Of a stretch of 64,000 nt of DNA, positions 8,576 through 17,439 are shown in pieces (the first letter of the stretch is position 1; each line of letters starts with the position of its first letter). The DNA is taken from NCBI GenBank assembly GCA_001298555.1, contig LJCW01000220.1:1-64000 (forward strand), in the 5' to 3' direction. The notes below the pieces were generated by a model that was given only the letters and a program-made list of their open reading frames with translations, was not told where the DNA came from and did no database searches. This DNA comes from Actinobacteria bacterium OV450. Its GTDB lineage: Bacteria > Actinomycetota > Actinomycetes > Streptomycetales > Streptomycetaceae. The translations under genes were made by a program, and so were the position numbers.

Positions 8576-10147
8576 GTGCACGACACTCCCCTCACCTCCA
8601 CGCGTCCGCCCCCGCCCTCCGGCGGGGAGCCCCTCGTCCGGATCCGCGGTCTCGGCAAGCGGTTCGGCGGCACCCTCGCCCTGGACGCGGTCGGCCTCGA
8701 CGTCCACGGCGGCAGCGTCCTCGCCCTCCTCGGGCCCAACGGCTCCGGGAAGTCCACCCTCATCAAGGTGCTCGCCGGGGTCCACCGCGCCGACACGGGC
8801 GAGGTGACCGTGGCCGGGCACCCGCTCGGCTCGGAGGCGGCCTCCCGCAGCATGTCCTTCATCCACCAGGACCTCGGCCTGGTCGACTGGATGACCGTCG
8901 CCGAGAACATCGCGCTGGGGACCGGCTATCCGCGCCGCGGCGGCCTGATCTCCTGGCGGCGGACCCGGGAGCGCTGCGCCGAGGCGCTGCGGATCGTCGC
9001 CGGGCACCTGGACGCCGACTCCCGTGTCGCCGACCTCGCCCCCGCCGAACGCTCGCTGGTCGCCATCGCCCGCGGCCTGGCGAGGAGTGCGCGGCTCCTC
9101 GTCCTCGACGAGCCGACCGCCACCCTGCCCGCCGCGGACTGCGCGCGCCTGTTCGGCGTACTGCACGACCTGCGGGACCGGGGGCACGGGATCCTCTACG
9201 TCAGCCACCGGCTCGACGAGGTGTACGAGGTCGCCGACGCCTTCGCCGTCCTGCGCGACGGCCGGATCGTCAGCGGGGGGCCGCTCGCCCCGTACGACCC
9301 GGCCCGTCTGGTGCGCGACATCGTGGGGCACGAACCCGCCGGGCCGGCAGGCCTGCAGCCGTCCGCCGCCGCTTCCGCGCGCCCCGCCGGCCGGCCTCCC
9401 GTACTGCGCCTCGACCGCGTGACGACCGCCCGCACCGAGCCCGTGAGCCTGGAGCTGAGGGGCGGCGAGGTGCTCGGGATGGTGGGTCTGACCGGGGCCG
9501 GGCACATGCACCTCGGCCGCGCCCTGGCCGGCGCACTGCCCCTGCTCGGCGGCCGGGCACTGCTCGACGGACGTCCGTACCGTCCGCACACCGTCGCCGC
9601 CGCCCTCGCCTGCGGCGTCGGTTTCGTGGCGGCGAACCGGCAGGAGGAGGGCTGCGCCCCGGAACTGACCGTACGGGAGAACTTCCTGGCCAATCCCGGG
9701 GCGGCCGGTGTGGCGGCCTGGCGCTGGATCGGTCCGCGGCGCGAGCGCGCCGAGGCCACCGCCCTGATCGACCGCTTCTCGGTGGTCCCGCGCGACAGCG
9801 AGGTCCCGATCGCCACCCTGTCCGGCGGCAACCAGCAGAAGGTCATGGTCGGCCGGCGGCTGCGGGGGGACCTGCGGCTGCTGGTCCTCGAGGAGCCGAC
9901 GGCCGGCGTGGACGTCGGCGCGAAGGCCTCGATCCACCGCCTCCTGGAGGAAGCGGTGGCCGCCGGCCTGGCGGTCCTGCTCATCTCCACAGATTTCGAG
10001 GAGGTCGCCGACGTGTGCCACCGGGCGCTGGTGTTCGGGCGTGGGAGCGTGGTGGCCGAGCTGACGGGCGAAGCGCTGAGCGTCGCCGAACTCACCCGCA
10101 CCGCAGCGGCCCTGCCCGCGATCACCGGAAGCGCGGACGGGCGGTGA
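8576..10147 (+). CDS. sugar ABC transporter, double ATP-binding subunit (RbsA/XylG type)
   Basis: A 523-residue ATPase with two tandem ABC domains, the layout of ribose/xylose-type importers. Domain 1 has Walker A GPNGSGKST at about 56-64 and Walker B LLVLDEPTAT, but its signature loop reads DLAPAERSL instead of LSGGQ. Domain 2 has a degenerate Walker A (GLTGAGHMHLGRAL) but an intact signature LSGGNQQK and Walker B LLVLEEPTAG. This asymmetry is usual in the family. GTG start. The stop overlaps the permease start by four bases (GTGA), so the two are translationally coupled. The substrate is probably a sugar or similar small polar molecule. Confidence 0.92.
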   Translation: MHDTPLTSTRPPPPSGGEPLVRIRGLGKRFGGTLALDAVGLDVHGGSVLALLGPNGSGKSTLIKVLAGVHRADTGEVTVAGHPLGSEAASRSMSFIHQDLGLVDWMTVAENIALGTGYPRRGGLISWRRTRERCAEALRIVAGHLDADSRVADLAPAERSLVAIARGLARSARLLVLDEPTATLPAADCARLFGVLHDLRDRGHGILYVSHRLDEVYEVADAFAVLRDGRIVSGGPLAPYDPARLVRDIVGHEPAGPAGLQPSAAASARPAGRPPVLRLDRVTTARTEPVSLELRGGEVLGMVGLTGAGHMHLGRALAGALPLLGGRALLDGRPYRPHTVAAALACGVGFVAANRQEEGCAPELTVRENFLANPGAAGVAAWRWIGPRRERAEATALIDRFSVVPRDSEVPIATLSGGNQQKVMVGRRLRGDLRLLVLEEPTAGVDVGAKASIHRLLEEAVAAGLAVLLISTDFEEVADVCHRALVFGRGSVVAELTGEALSVAELTRTAAALPAITGSADGR

Positions 10148-11235
10148 GCCCCTCCTCCGGCGGCGGCCCGGCACGCCGGTCCGTGTCCGGCCGGTCCGCG
10201 TCCGCTCACCTGCACGCGCACTTCCTCGGCAGGTACGGTCTCCTGGCCCTCACCGTCCTGCTCTTCCTGGTCTTCTCCGTCGTCCTGCCCGACACGTTCC
10301 CCACGGGGGACAACGTCTCCTCGATCCTCTCCGCCCAGTCCGTGACGGCCGTCCTGGCGCTCGGTGCGACGATCTGCATCGCGGGCGGCAAGTTCGACCT
10401 GTCCATCGGCTACGGCCTGGGGCTGGCGCACGTCATGGTGCTGTACCTGATCGTCGACGCGGGCTGGCCCTGGCCGCTCGCCTGCCTCGCGGTGGTTCTC
10501 GGAGGGGCGCTGGCGGGCGCCGTGAACGGTGCCGTCGTCGAGTTCGCCCGCATCGACGCCTTCATCGCGACGCTGGGCACCGGCAGCATGATGTACGCCG
10601 TCACGGGATGGATCACCGACGGGAGCCGGGTCGTGCCGGGCCCGGACGGCCTCCCGGCCGCCTTCACCGACCTCTACGACGCCCGGTTCCTTGGGCTGCC
10701 GCTGCCCGCCTTCTACGTCCTCGGCCTCGTGGTCGTGCTGTGGGTGGTCCTGGAGCGGCTGCCGTTCGGCCGGTACCTGTACGTCATCGGCTCCAACCCG
10801 CGCGCGGCCGCGATGGTCGGCATCCCCACGCACCGCTACAGCGTCCACGCCTTCGCCGCATCGGGCACCGTCGTCGGCCTGGCCGGGGTGCTGCTCGCCT
10901 CGCAGCAGCAGATCGGCAATCCGAGCGTCGGCCTGGACTATCTGCTGCCCGCGTTCGTCGGCGCCCTGCTCGGCTCCACCGCGATCAGGCCGGGGCGCGC
11001 CAACGCCGTCGGGACGCTCGTGGCCGTGACCGTGCTCGCCGTCGGGCTCGCCGGGATCGGCCAGCTCGGTGCCCAGTTCTGGGCCACCCCGCTGTTCAAC
11101 GGCGCCACGCTGCTCATCGCGGTCGGCCTGGCCGGCTACTCGGCCCGACGGCGGCTGCGTCCCGACGCCCTCGCCGCGGGCGGACCGCCCGAGGAGCGGC
11201 CGCCCGTGACCGGCGCCGACGACGGCTCTCCCTGA
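10144..11235 (+). CDS. sugar ABC transporter permease (RbsC type)
   Basis: A 363-residue integral membrane protein with eight to ten hydrophobic segments and the branched-chain/ribose permease signature region (FGRYLYVIGSNPRAAAMVGI). It forms the channel of the importer together with the ATPase before it and the binding protein after it. The GTG start at 10144 overlaps the ATPase stop. About 35 residues precede the first membrane segment and are basic and Ser-rich. The frame is open much further upstream, but that is only the shadow of the ATPase gene. Confidence 0.92.
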   Translation: MSPSSGGGPARRSVSGRSASAHLHAHFLGRYGLLALTVLLFLVFSVVLPDTFPTGDNVSSILSAQSVTAVLALGATICIAGGKFDLSIGYGLGLAHVMVLYLIVDAGWPWPLACLAVVLGGALAGAVNGAVVEFARIDAFIATLGTGSMMYAVTGWITDGSRVVPGPDGLPAAFTDLYDARFLGLPLPAFYVLGLVVVLWVVLERLPFGRYLYVIGSNPRAAAMVGIPTHRYSVHAFAASGTVVGLAGVLLASQQQIGNPSVGLDYLLPAFVGALLGSTAIRPGRANAVGTLVAVTVLAVGLAGIGQLGAQFWATPLFNGATLLIAVGLAGYSARRRLRPDALAAGGPPEERPPVTGADDGSP

Positions 11236-11269
11236 ACACCTCCCCGCGCACCCCAGCCTCAGGAGCACC

Positions 11270-12409
11270 GTGTACCCGAACCGCAAGACCGCTCTCGCGG
11301 CCGCAGCGCTGCTGGCGGCGGCCGCCACCGCCGCCCCCGGCTGCGGGGGCGACGGCCCGTCCAGCGCGACCGGCGCCTCGGCCGCCGGCTGCCCGGACGT
11401 CCTGCGGGAGGCGAAGGCGAGCGTCCGGCGGGCGGAGAACCCCGGCACCTCCTGGAACGGGCCCACGACCGGTCCCGCGGCCGTCCCCGGCAAGTCGCTC
11501 GTCTATGTCGCGCAGACCATGACGAACCCCGGGGTCGCCGGGGTCGCGAAGGGCGTCCGGGAAGCGGCCCGGGCCATCGGCTGGAACGTCCGGGTGATCG
11601 ACGGGGACGGCACCCCGGCCGGCATCCAGGCGGCGCTCGGCCAGGCCGTCACCCTCAAGCCCTCGGGCATCGTCATCGGCGGGTTCGACCCGCGGCTGAC
11701 CTCCCAGCAGGTGGCGCGGGCCGAAGCGGCCGGCATTCCGGTCATCGGCTGGCACGCCGTCAGCTCCCCCGGCCCGAGCGCGGATCCGAAGCTCTTCACC
11801 AACGTCACCACGAAGGTGGAGGAGGTGGCGAAGGCCAGTGCCGACTGGGTGATCGCCCGGTCCGACGGCTCGGCCGGGGTCGTCGTCTTCACCGACGACT
11901 CGATCCCGTTCGCCGGCACGAAGTCCCGGCTGATCGAGCAGCGGCTCGCCGCCTGTCCCGGTGTGCAGCTCCTGGCGCACAAGAACATCCCGATTCCGGA
12001 CGCGAGCCGGCGCACCCCCCAGGAGGTCTCCTCGCTGCTGTCGCGCCTGCAGAAGAGGTGGACGTACTCGGTCGCGATCAACGACCTCTACTTCGACGAC
12101 GCCGCGCCCGCCCTCCGCGCCGTCGGCAGGCCCGGCGACGGGCCGCCCCACAACATCGGCGCCGGCGACGGCGACCCCTCGGCGTTCCGGCGCATCAACA
12201 GCAGGCAGTACCAGGCCGCCACCGTCCCTGAACCGCTCTCGCAGCAGGGCTGGCAGATCGTCGACGAGTTCAACCGCGCCTTCGCCGGGCAGCCGGCCAG
12301 CGGCTACGTCGCCCCCGTCCACATCGCCACGGCCGGGAACAGCTCCGGGGCCACCTCCTGGGACCCCCACGGCTACCAGCAGGCGTACGAGAAGATCTGG
12401 CACGGCTGA
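11270..12409 (+). CDS. sugar ABC transporter substrate-binding lipoprotein
   Basis: A 379-residue extracellular binding protein of the periplasmic-binding-protein type 1 class. The N-terminus is a signal with basic residues, an Ala-rich core and a likely lipobox ending APGC near residue 25; the -3 position is Ala rather than Leu, so the lipobox is imperfect. It captures the substrate for the upstream permease/ATPase pair and completes the three-gene importer. GTG start, 34 bases after the permease stop. The substrate cannot be told from sequence. No transcriptional regulator or sugar-metabolism gene sits beside the operon. Confidence 0.9.
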   Translation: MYPNRKTALAAAALLAAAATAAPGCGGDGPSSATGASAAGCPDVLREAKASVRRAENPGTSWNGPTTGPAAVPGKSLVYVAQTMTNPGVAGVAKGVREAARAIGWNVRVIDGDGTPAGIQAALGQAVTLKPSGIVIGGFDPRLTSQQVARAEAAGIPVIGWHAVSSPGPSADPKLFTNVTTKVEEVAKASADWVIARSDGSAGVVVFTDDSIPFAGTKSRLIEQRLAACPGVQLLAHKNIPIPDASRRTPQEVSSLLSRLQKRWTYSVAINDLYFDDAAPALRAVGRPGDGPPHNIGAGDGDPSAFRRINSRQYQAATVPEPLSQQGWQIVDEFNRAFAGQPASGYVAPVHIATAGNSSGATSWDPHGYQQAYEKIWHG

Positions 12410-12534
12410 CCGCGCGGCGCCGTGCCGCACCGTGCCGACCGCCACCGGTTCTTCTTGCTGACGAGGCCGCCGCGTGCCTCGAACAGGCTGTCCGCCGAGA
12501 AGCGGTACGCCCGCGACGTGTACGGCCCGAACCG

Positions 12535-13302
12535 CTACAGGTACGGGTCGAAGGGGATGCCGGCCGGTTTGGCCTCCGCGAGGTGGGAGGCGAAGGCTCC
12601 GTCCTTCAGGCCGAAGTGCGCGCTGCCGAAGTCGGCCTGGCTGAGCTTGTCCCGCAGCGTCGCCGGGTAGCCGGACCAGCCGACCAGTGCGGGGAACTGC
12701 CACGTGCCACGGTGGTTCTCGGGCGGTTCGTCATTGCCGTTCGCCGCGCGGAAGCAGTGGGTGCTCACGCCGTCCTTGTGGTAGACGATCTTGGGGTGGG
12801 TGCCTTCCCAGCGGATCTGGTCGCGGGTGTGCAGGGTGAAGTCCCCGTGGTTGGACGTGGCGACGTACTTGGCCTCGCCGCCCTGGATCCACACCACCAC
12901 GTGCTCCCAGTCGTGGCGGTGGCCGCCGAGGCTGATGCCGGGCACGGCCTGGTCCTTCTCGAAGTACAGCGCGTAGACGACGGCGCACCAGCCGTTGTTG
13001 CAGGTGGCGCGGGAGTAGCCGTTGGTGTTGGCGAGGTCCGAGGCGTCGCGGCAGCTGCCGTCGAGGGCCCCGGTGGGCTTGAGACCGCCGTTCAGGACTC
13101 CGGTCGGGCCGATGGCGGGGGTCGGGTAGCAGCCGTCGGTGTCGTAGTCGTACGCCGGCTGGAAGGTCGTCTCGATGGCTTCGGCGTTGGCGGGGAGCGC
13201 CGGGGGCGGAGCCGCGAAGGCGGTCTGCGGGAGGGCGACGACCAGCGCGAGGGCGGCGCCGACGACGAGGGATGATCTCCGGATGGGGTGATGCGTCCGC
13301 AC
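12535..13302 (-). CDS. secreted NPP1/NLP-family protein
   Basis: A 255-residue secreted member of the necrosis- and ethylene-inducing protein (NPP1) family. The family heptad GHRHDWE, whose acidic and His residues bind the metal in characterised NLPs, is present. The N-terminus is a clear Sec signal (basic start, hydrophobic core, ALPQTAFA before a likely cleavage site). The GTG at 13302 is chosen because GGAGG lies seven bases upstream; longer frames lack one. In plant pathogens these proteins lyse dicot plasma membranes. In saprophytic streptomycetes the role is unknown. Confidence 0.9.
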   Translation of the reverse strand: MRTHHPIRRSSLVVGAALALVVALPQTAFAAPPPALPANAEAIETTFQPAYDYDTDGCYPTPAIGPTGVLNGGLKPTGALDGSCRDASDLANTNGYSRATCNNGWCAVVYALYFEKDQAVPGISLGGHRHDWEHVVVWIQGGEAKYVATSNHGDFTLHTRDQIRWEGTHPKIVYHKDGVSTHCFRAANGNDEPPENHRGTWQFPALVGWSGYPATLRDKLSQADFGSAHFGLKDGAFASHLAEAKPAGIPFDPYL

Positions 13303-13936
13303 AGCAGGCCTCCGGGCCGATCGGTTCGGGGGTGCGCAGGGTCTCCGGCCGGGACGGCCGGCACGCCCGAGCATCATTCGCGAACCTGCGGGCCCCGGCA
13401 AGTGTCTGCATCGCCCAACTGCCCGTGTTCCAGGGCTGGTTGAAGCGATTCCGAGCGCCGGAAGGCCGGGACCGGTCCCGGCCGGACGACCGGGGCGGGC
13501 CGCGGCGGTCCCGCCGAGCGCCCGAGTCCTGCGTCACGGCGTCCGGTTCCCGCTCGAAACAGTGACATGCATCACTGCGCCCAGCGTGATCACGGAACCA
13601 TTACGTCCGCTCACGTCTCCCCGACATGTCGATATTTGTCCCACCGGAATCGACATGCCCGTCTTCACCGGAATGGTCATCCCGGGCAGCGGGGCGAACC
13701 TCGGCAACTTGCCATGTCGCAGGCGCGTCTGATGGTCGGTCCCCATCCCGCGCATCCTGCCGCCGGCGCGGTCTGCATGACTGTCCGCCCTTTTCAAGCC
13801 CGGTTCCCGGCGCTCCCGCACGGGCGCCCGGCGAGACTTGCCAGCCCGTTCCGGGGCTTCTAAGAATGGCGGCCCGGCCCCGGCGCTCCAGCAGCTCAGG
13901 CGCAGGACGCATCGCAGAAACCACGTGAGGTCACGC
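13303..13936. other. divergent intergenic region between two secreted-protein genes
   Basis: 634 bases with no supported gene; several frames are open on both strands but lack ribosome sites and family resemblance. It holds a CRP-like palindrome at 13560-13577 and, just after it, GGAAC (13594-13598) and CGTC (13614-13617) separated by 15 bases, which loosely resembles an ECF sigma promoter reading right toward the CAP gene. The latter is weak evidence. Confidence 0.5.
13560..13577. promoter_or_regulatory. CRP-like palindrome
   Basis: CAGTGA-CATGCA-TCACTG, a perfect six-base-arm palindrome containing GTGA-N6-TCAC, the core of CRP-family operators. One base differs from the GTG-N6-GNCAC form described for streptomycete Crp. 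It lies about 260 bases upstream of the NPP1 start and 360 upstream of the CAP start, so it may control either. Binding is inferred. Confidence 0.4.
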
Positions 13937-14707
13937 ATGCACAAGCACCGCAAGAAGACGCACTACAAGAAAATAACCATCGCCGCCGTCACCCTGGGCC
14001 TCGTGGGCATACCCACGGCCGCCATGGCGTGCCTGCACACCGACGGGCCGGGCTCGGCCCGCGCCGGCCGGCACGGGGCGCACCCCTTCCACGGCGCCCC
14101 CTCACCCAGCGAGTCGCTCCAGATCCTGGCGGCGCCGACGGACACCCCGGGGGACCCGGCGACGGTCACGGCCACGCCGGCCGCGCAGACCACCGAGGCT
14201 CCGCAGACCACCGCGCCCGCCCCCGAGGCACCGAGGCCGCCCGCCGCGACGCGGCCCGCGAAGCCGGCCCCGGCCCGCCCGACGGCTCCGGCCGTCCCGG
14301 CGAAGCCGGCCGCCCCGGCCCCCACGGCATCCGGCCCGGCGGCCGAGGTGGTGGCCCTGGTGAACCAGGAGCGCGCCAAGGTCGGTTGCCCGGCCCTCAC
14401 CGTCAACGCGAAGCTGACGGCCGCGGCCGTGAACCACAGCCAGGACATGGCCGCTCACTCCAACATGTCGCACACCGGCTCCGACGGCTCGGACCCGGGC
14501 CAGCGCATCACCGCGAGCGGGTTCAGCTGGATGACCTACGGCGAGAACGTCGCGTACGGGTACAGCACGCCCGAGCAGGTCATGACCGGCTGGATGAACA
14601 GCCCCGGGCACCGGGAGAACATCCTCAACTGTGCGTTCAAGGAGATCGGCGTGGGTCTCGCACAGCCGAACTCCTACTGGACGCAGGACTTCGGCACGGC
14701 CCGCTGA
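13937..14707 (+). CDS. secreted CAP/SCP-domain protein
   Basis: A 256-residue secreted protein. A lysine-rich start and hydrophobic core (residues about 13-32, ending PTAAMA) form a Sec signal. A long Pro/Ala/Thr linker runs to about residue 133, probably spanning the cell wall. The C-terminal 120 residues are a CAP domain with GENVAYG and HRENILN, which contain the conserved His/Glu cleft residues. CAP proteins of this bacterial type are exported and often bind lipids or act at the wall. The start at 13937 follows GAGG. It is divergent from the NPP1 gene. Confidence 0.9.
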   Translation: MHKHRKKTHYKKITIAAVTLGLVGIPTAAMACLHTDGPGSARAGRHGAHPFHGAPSPSESLQILAAPTDTPGDPATVTATPAAQTTEAPQTTAPAPEAPRPPAATRPAKPAPARPTAPAVPAKPAAPAPTASGPAAEVVALVNQERAKVGCPALTVNAKLTAAAVNHSQDMAAHSNMSHTGSDGSDPGQRITASGFSWMTYGENVAYGYSTPEQVMTGWMNSPGHRENILNCAFKEIGVGLAQPNSYWTQDFGTAR

Positions 14708-15350
14708 TCCGGGCACGGACCGCCCGGACGGGTTCCCTCTCATCCGGCCCGGCGGGCAGACCGGTCGCCGGCTTCCCGGGCGAACCCGTCCGGGTCGGCG
14801 AAGGCCTCGCCGGCTCCGAGCAGGACACCGTCTCGTCGAACTCCACGGCGGCCGGGCCCTCGTCCTTCTTCCCGGACGTGGCGACCTTCCAGACGGTCCC
14901 GTCCGGTGCCCGTACGACACCGCCGTACCCCGGGAGCGACTTCGCGGCGGGCTTCAGCCCGGCGGCTCCGGCGCCGACGGCGGCTTCGACGTACCCGTTG
15001 ACGACGGACGGCTGGGACACCGTGAGCGAGAGCGCGAACCCGCGGAAGCCGGTCGTCGGCGTGTCGCAGGCGCGCAGGCGTACGTGGGTGCCCAGGTCGT
15101 CCCGGCACATGAGCGCCGCCGCGCGCTCGATGCGGCGCGCCGTGACGTAGGCGTGCGGCGACCGGCCGTACGCGCGCCGGAACCGCCGGGCGAGCTGCCC
15201 GGCCGGCATGTCCGCGTCGTGCGCGAGCGCCTCGACGTCCAGCGGCCGCGCGTACTCCCGGTCGATCCGGTCACGGACGCCGCGCAGGCGCGCGAGGTCC
15301 TTGAGGTGCTGCGCCTCGGCGCGTGCGCGCCCCCACCCCGGATGGCACAT
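14637..15350 (-). pseudogene. broken AraC regulator fused to a VOC/glyoxalase remnant
   Basis: The frame opens with a perfect AGGAGG ribosome site and an AraC-type N-terminal helix-turn-helix half (IDREYARPLDVEALAHDADM, then a stretch ending SPHAYVTARRIERAA). At about residue 90 the second AraC helix is absent. Instead the chain turns into the C-terminal part of a glyoxalase-fold protein (GYGGVVRAPDGTVWKVATS, about residues 138-156). After about residue 170 no family match remains, and the frame runs antisense into the 3' end of the CAP gene. It looks like a deletion that joined two genes, followed by frame decay. A functional short HTH protein cannot be excluded. It lies 31 bases downstream of an intact VOC gene. 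Confidence 0.75.
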
Positions 15351-15381
15351 ACGAGAACTCCCTCCTGTCGGCCGGACGCCC

Positions 15382-15792
15382 TCAGCGCAGTTCCTGGAAG
15401 CGGATCAGGTTGCCCGCGGGGTCGCGGAAGGCGCAGTCGCGGACGCCGTACGGCTGCTCGGTCGGCTCCTGTACGACTTCGGCGTCGGCGGCCACGAGCT
15501 TCTCGAAGGTGGCGTCGAGGTCCGGGGTGGCCAGCAGGATCCAGCCGTAGGTGCCCTTGGCCATCATCTCGACGATGGTGCGGCGCTCGGCTTCGGTGAT
15601 GCCGGGGTCGGCGGCCGGCGGCGCCAGGAGGACGGACGTGTCCGGCCGGCCGACGGGGCCGACGGTGATCCAGCGCATGGCGCCCTGTCCGACGTCGCTG
15701 CGGACCTCGAACCCGAGTGCGTCGCGGTAGAACGCGAGGGCGGCCTCCGGGTCGTCGTGCGGGAGGAAGACCGTGTGAATGGTGATGTCCAT
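15382..15792 (-). CDS. VOC-family (glyoxalase/bleomycin-resistance fold) protein
   Basis: A 136-residue single-subunit vicinal-oxygen-chelate protein with two beta-alpha-beta-beta-beta modules (HTVFLPHDDPEAALAFYRDA at the start, RDCAFRDPAGNLIRF at the end). Members bind a metal or a ligand such as a thiol or antibiotic; the function here is unknown. The start at 15792 is chosen because the fold begins there. VOC genes paired with a downstream AraC-type regulator are common in streptomycetes, and here the partner is the broken gene just after it. It therefore probably lost its regulator. Confidence 0.85.
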   Translation of the reverse strand: MDITIHTVFLPHDDPEAALAFYRDALGFEVRSDVGQGAMRWITVGPVGRPDTSVLLAPPAADPGITEAERRTIVEMMAKGTYGWILLATPDLDATFEKLVAADAEVVQEPTEQPYGVRDCAFRDPAGNLIRFQELR

Positions 15793-15946
15793 GACCTTCA
15801 CGCTAGTGGCCGTCGGGCGGTGTGCGCTTCTCCATTCCTGACGCCCCGTACTGCAACGGGGGGAGGAACGCGAGGCGTGCGTCCGGCCGCGCCGGTGCGG
15901 GCCGCATCCTGACCTCTCGTACGGTCGGCGTACCCACGGAGGAACC

Positions 15947-17212
15947 ATGGCCGAGCCCGTCACCCCTCAGGCCACTGCCGCGACGCTGCTGCGCCGCCCC
16001 CAGTTGTGGCTCGTACCCACGGTCCTCACGGCGCTGCTCGCGCTGCTGCTGTCGCTCCTGTACATGGGTGGCATCGTCAACCCCAACCGGGAGCTGAAGA
16101 ACCTGCCGATCGCGCTCGTCGACGACGACACGGGCAAACCCCCGCCCGGGCAGCAGGAGAACCTGGGCGCGCAGATCACGACCGCCATCGCCGCCGACAC
16201 CGGCGGCGGCAAGGCCGAGTGGCGCAGGCTGACGCACGCCGAGGCCCGCGACCAGCTCGAATCCGGCAAGGTCTACGGCGCCCTGGTCGTCCCGGCCGAC
16301 TTCACGGACACCGTCGTCGCCCTCACCACGCCGGGTGCCACCCGCAAGCCGACGCTCACCGTGCTCACCAACCCCGGCAAGGGCAGTCTCGGGTCCTCCC
16401 TCGCCGCCCAGATCACGACCAAGGCCGCCCACCAGGCGTCCCAGGGCATCGGCAGACAGCTCACGGCGGCGGGTGCGCAGGCCGGTCCCACCGTGAAGCT
16501 GCTGCTCGCCGACCCGGTGAACGTCGTCACCCAGGTCGGACGCCCGATCGGCGCCGCAAGCGGCCTCGGACTGACCGCCTTCTACTACACCCTCCTGCTG
16601 GTGCTGGCGGGGTTCATGGGCGGCAACGTGATCAGCAACGGCGTGGACACCGCCCTCGGTTACGCGGACAACGAGATCGGCCCGTGGCACACCCGCCGGC
16701 CCACCGTACCGATCAACCGCACGCAGACGCTGCTGCTGAAGATGGTGATGACCGCGGGCATCACGCTCGTCAGCGTCTCGCTGGTGCTCCTCGCCTGCGT
16801 GGGCATCCTCGGCATGGACGCGTCCCACGTGCCGCTGCTGTGGGTCTACTCGTACTGCGCGGCCCTCGCCGTCGGCCTGGGCGTCCAGGCGATCAACGCC
16901 GCGTTCGGCGGGATCGGCCAGCTGGTGTCGATGTTCGTGTTCATCGTCCTGGGCCTGCCTTCCTCGGGCGCCACCGTGCCGCTCCAGGCGGTCCCAGGGT
17001 TCTACCGGTTCCTGTCGCTGTTCGAGCCCATGCGGCAGCTGAGCGACGGGGTGCGCGCCATCCTCTACTTCGACGCCCGCGGCGACGCCGGTCTCACCCG
17101 CTCCTGGATCATGATCGCGGTCGGCGCCGTCCTCGCTCTGCTCTTCGGCTTCGCCATGACCGGGTACTACGACCGGACGGGGCACAAGAGGCTCACGCCG
17201 CAGCCCGCCTGA
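15947..17212 (+). CDS. YhgE/Pip-like ABC-2 family membrane protein (DUF3533-like)
   Basis: A 421-residue membrane protein with one N-terminal membrane helix, a long extracellular domain of about 170 residues (LPIALVDDDTGKPPPGQQE early in it), and five to six C-terminal helices. This is the ABC-2/YhgE-Pip/DUF3533 arrangement, as in putative exporters and phage-infection proteins. The start at 15947 follows GGAGG. It is transcribed alone; no ATPase gene is adjacent, so energy coupling, if any, is by a distant partner. The substrate is not evident. Confidence 0.82.
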   Translation: MAEPVTPQATAATLLRRPQLWLVPTVLTALLALLLSLLYMGGIVNPNRELKNLPIALVDDDTGKPPPGQQENLGAQITTAIAADTGGGKAEWRRLTHAEARDQLESGKVYGALVVPADFTDTVVALTTPGATRKPTLTVLTNPGKGSLGSSLAAQITTKAAHQASQGIGRQLTAAGAQAGPTVKLLLADPVNVVTQVGRPIGAASGLGLTAFYYTLLLVLAGFMGGNVISNGVDTALGYADNEIGPWHTRRPTVPINRTQTLLLKMVMTAGITLVSVSLVLLACVGILGMDASHVPLLWVYSYCAALAVGLGVQAINAAFGGIGQLVSMFVFIVLGLPSSGATVPLQAVPGFYRFLSLFEPMRQLSDGVRAILYFDARGDAGLTRSWIMIAVGAVLALLFGFAMTGYYDRTGHKRLTPQPA

Positions 17213-17220
17213 GCGGATCA

Positions 17221-17263
17221 GCGGACGGGCGAGGTGGCGGACGGGCGAGGTGGCGGACGGGCG
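17221..17263. repeat. 16-bp tandem repeat, 2.7 copies
   Basis: GCGGACGGGCGAGGTG at 17221-17236 and 17237-17252, then a third partial copy. It lies just after the stop of the membrane protein at 17212, between convergent genes. One of several short tandem duplications at gene ends in this window. Confidence 0.85.
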
Positions 17264-17273
17264 GCGCGGCGGG

Positions 17274-17390
17274 TCACTTCCCGACGGTGTTCATCAGGAT
17301 GATCGCCGCCAGGTCGGCGAAGATCACGAAGAGGATGCCGCAGATCATGGCCCAGGCCCGGCCCGATTCGTCCAAGTCCGTCCAGCGCAT
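17274..17390 (-). CDS. 38-residue single-pass membrane protein
   Basis: Thirty-eight residues starting MRWTDLDESGRAW, followed by one strongly hydrophobic helix (residues about 14-33, ICGILFVIFADLAA) and a short NTVGK tail. GGAAGG precedes the ATG at 17390. The acidic N-terminus and lone helix suggest a small membrane regulator or stress protein, but I know no family. It lies directly after the carotenoid-oxygenase remnant and may use its old promoter. Confidence 0.65.
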   Translation of the reverse strand: MRWTDLDESGRAWAMICGILFVIFADLAAIILMNTVGK

Positions 17391-17439
17391 GGGATCACCT
17401 TCCGGTCGTCGCACGCGGCGCGTGCGGTTCCTCGGTGGG

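Noticed and set aside
13838..13936. Longer N-terminus for the CAP protein
   Set aside because: A 33-residue extension would bury the signal peptide; the ATG at 13937 has its own ribosome site and gives a proper Sec signal.
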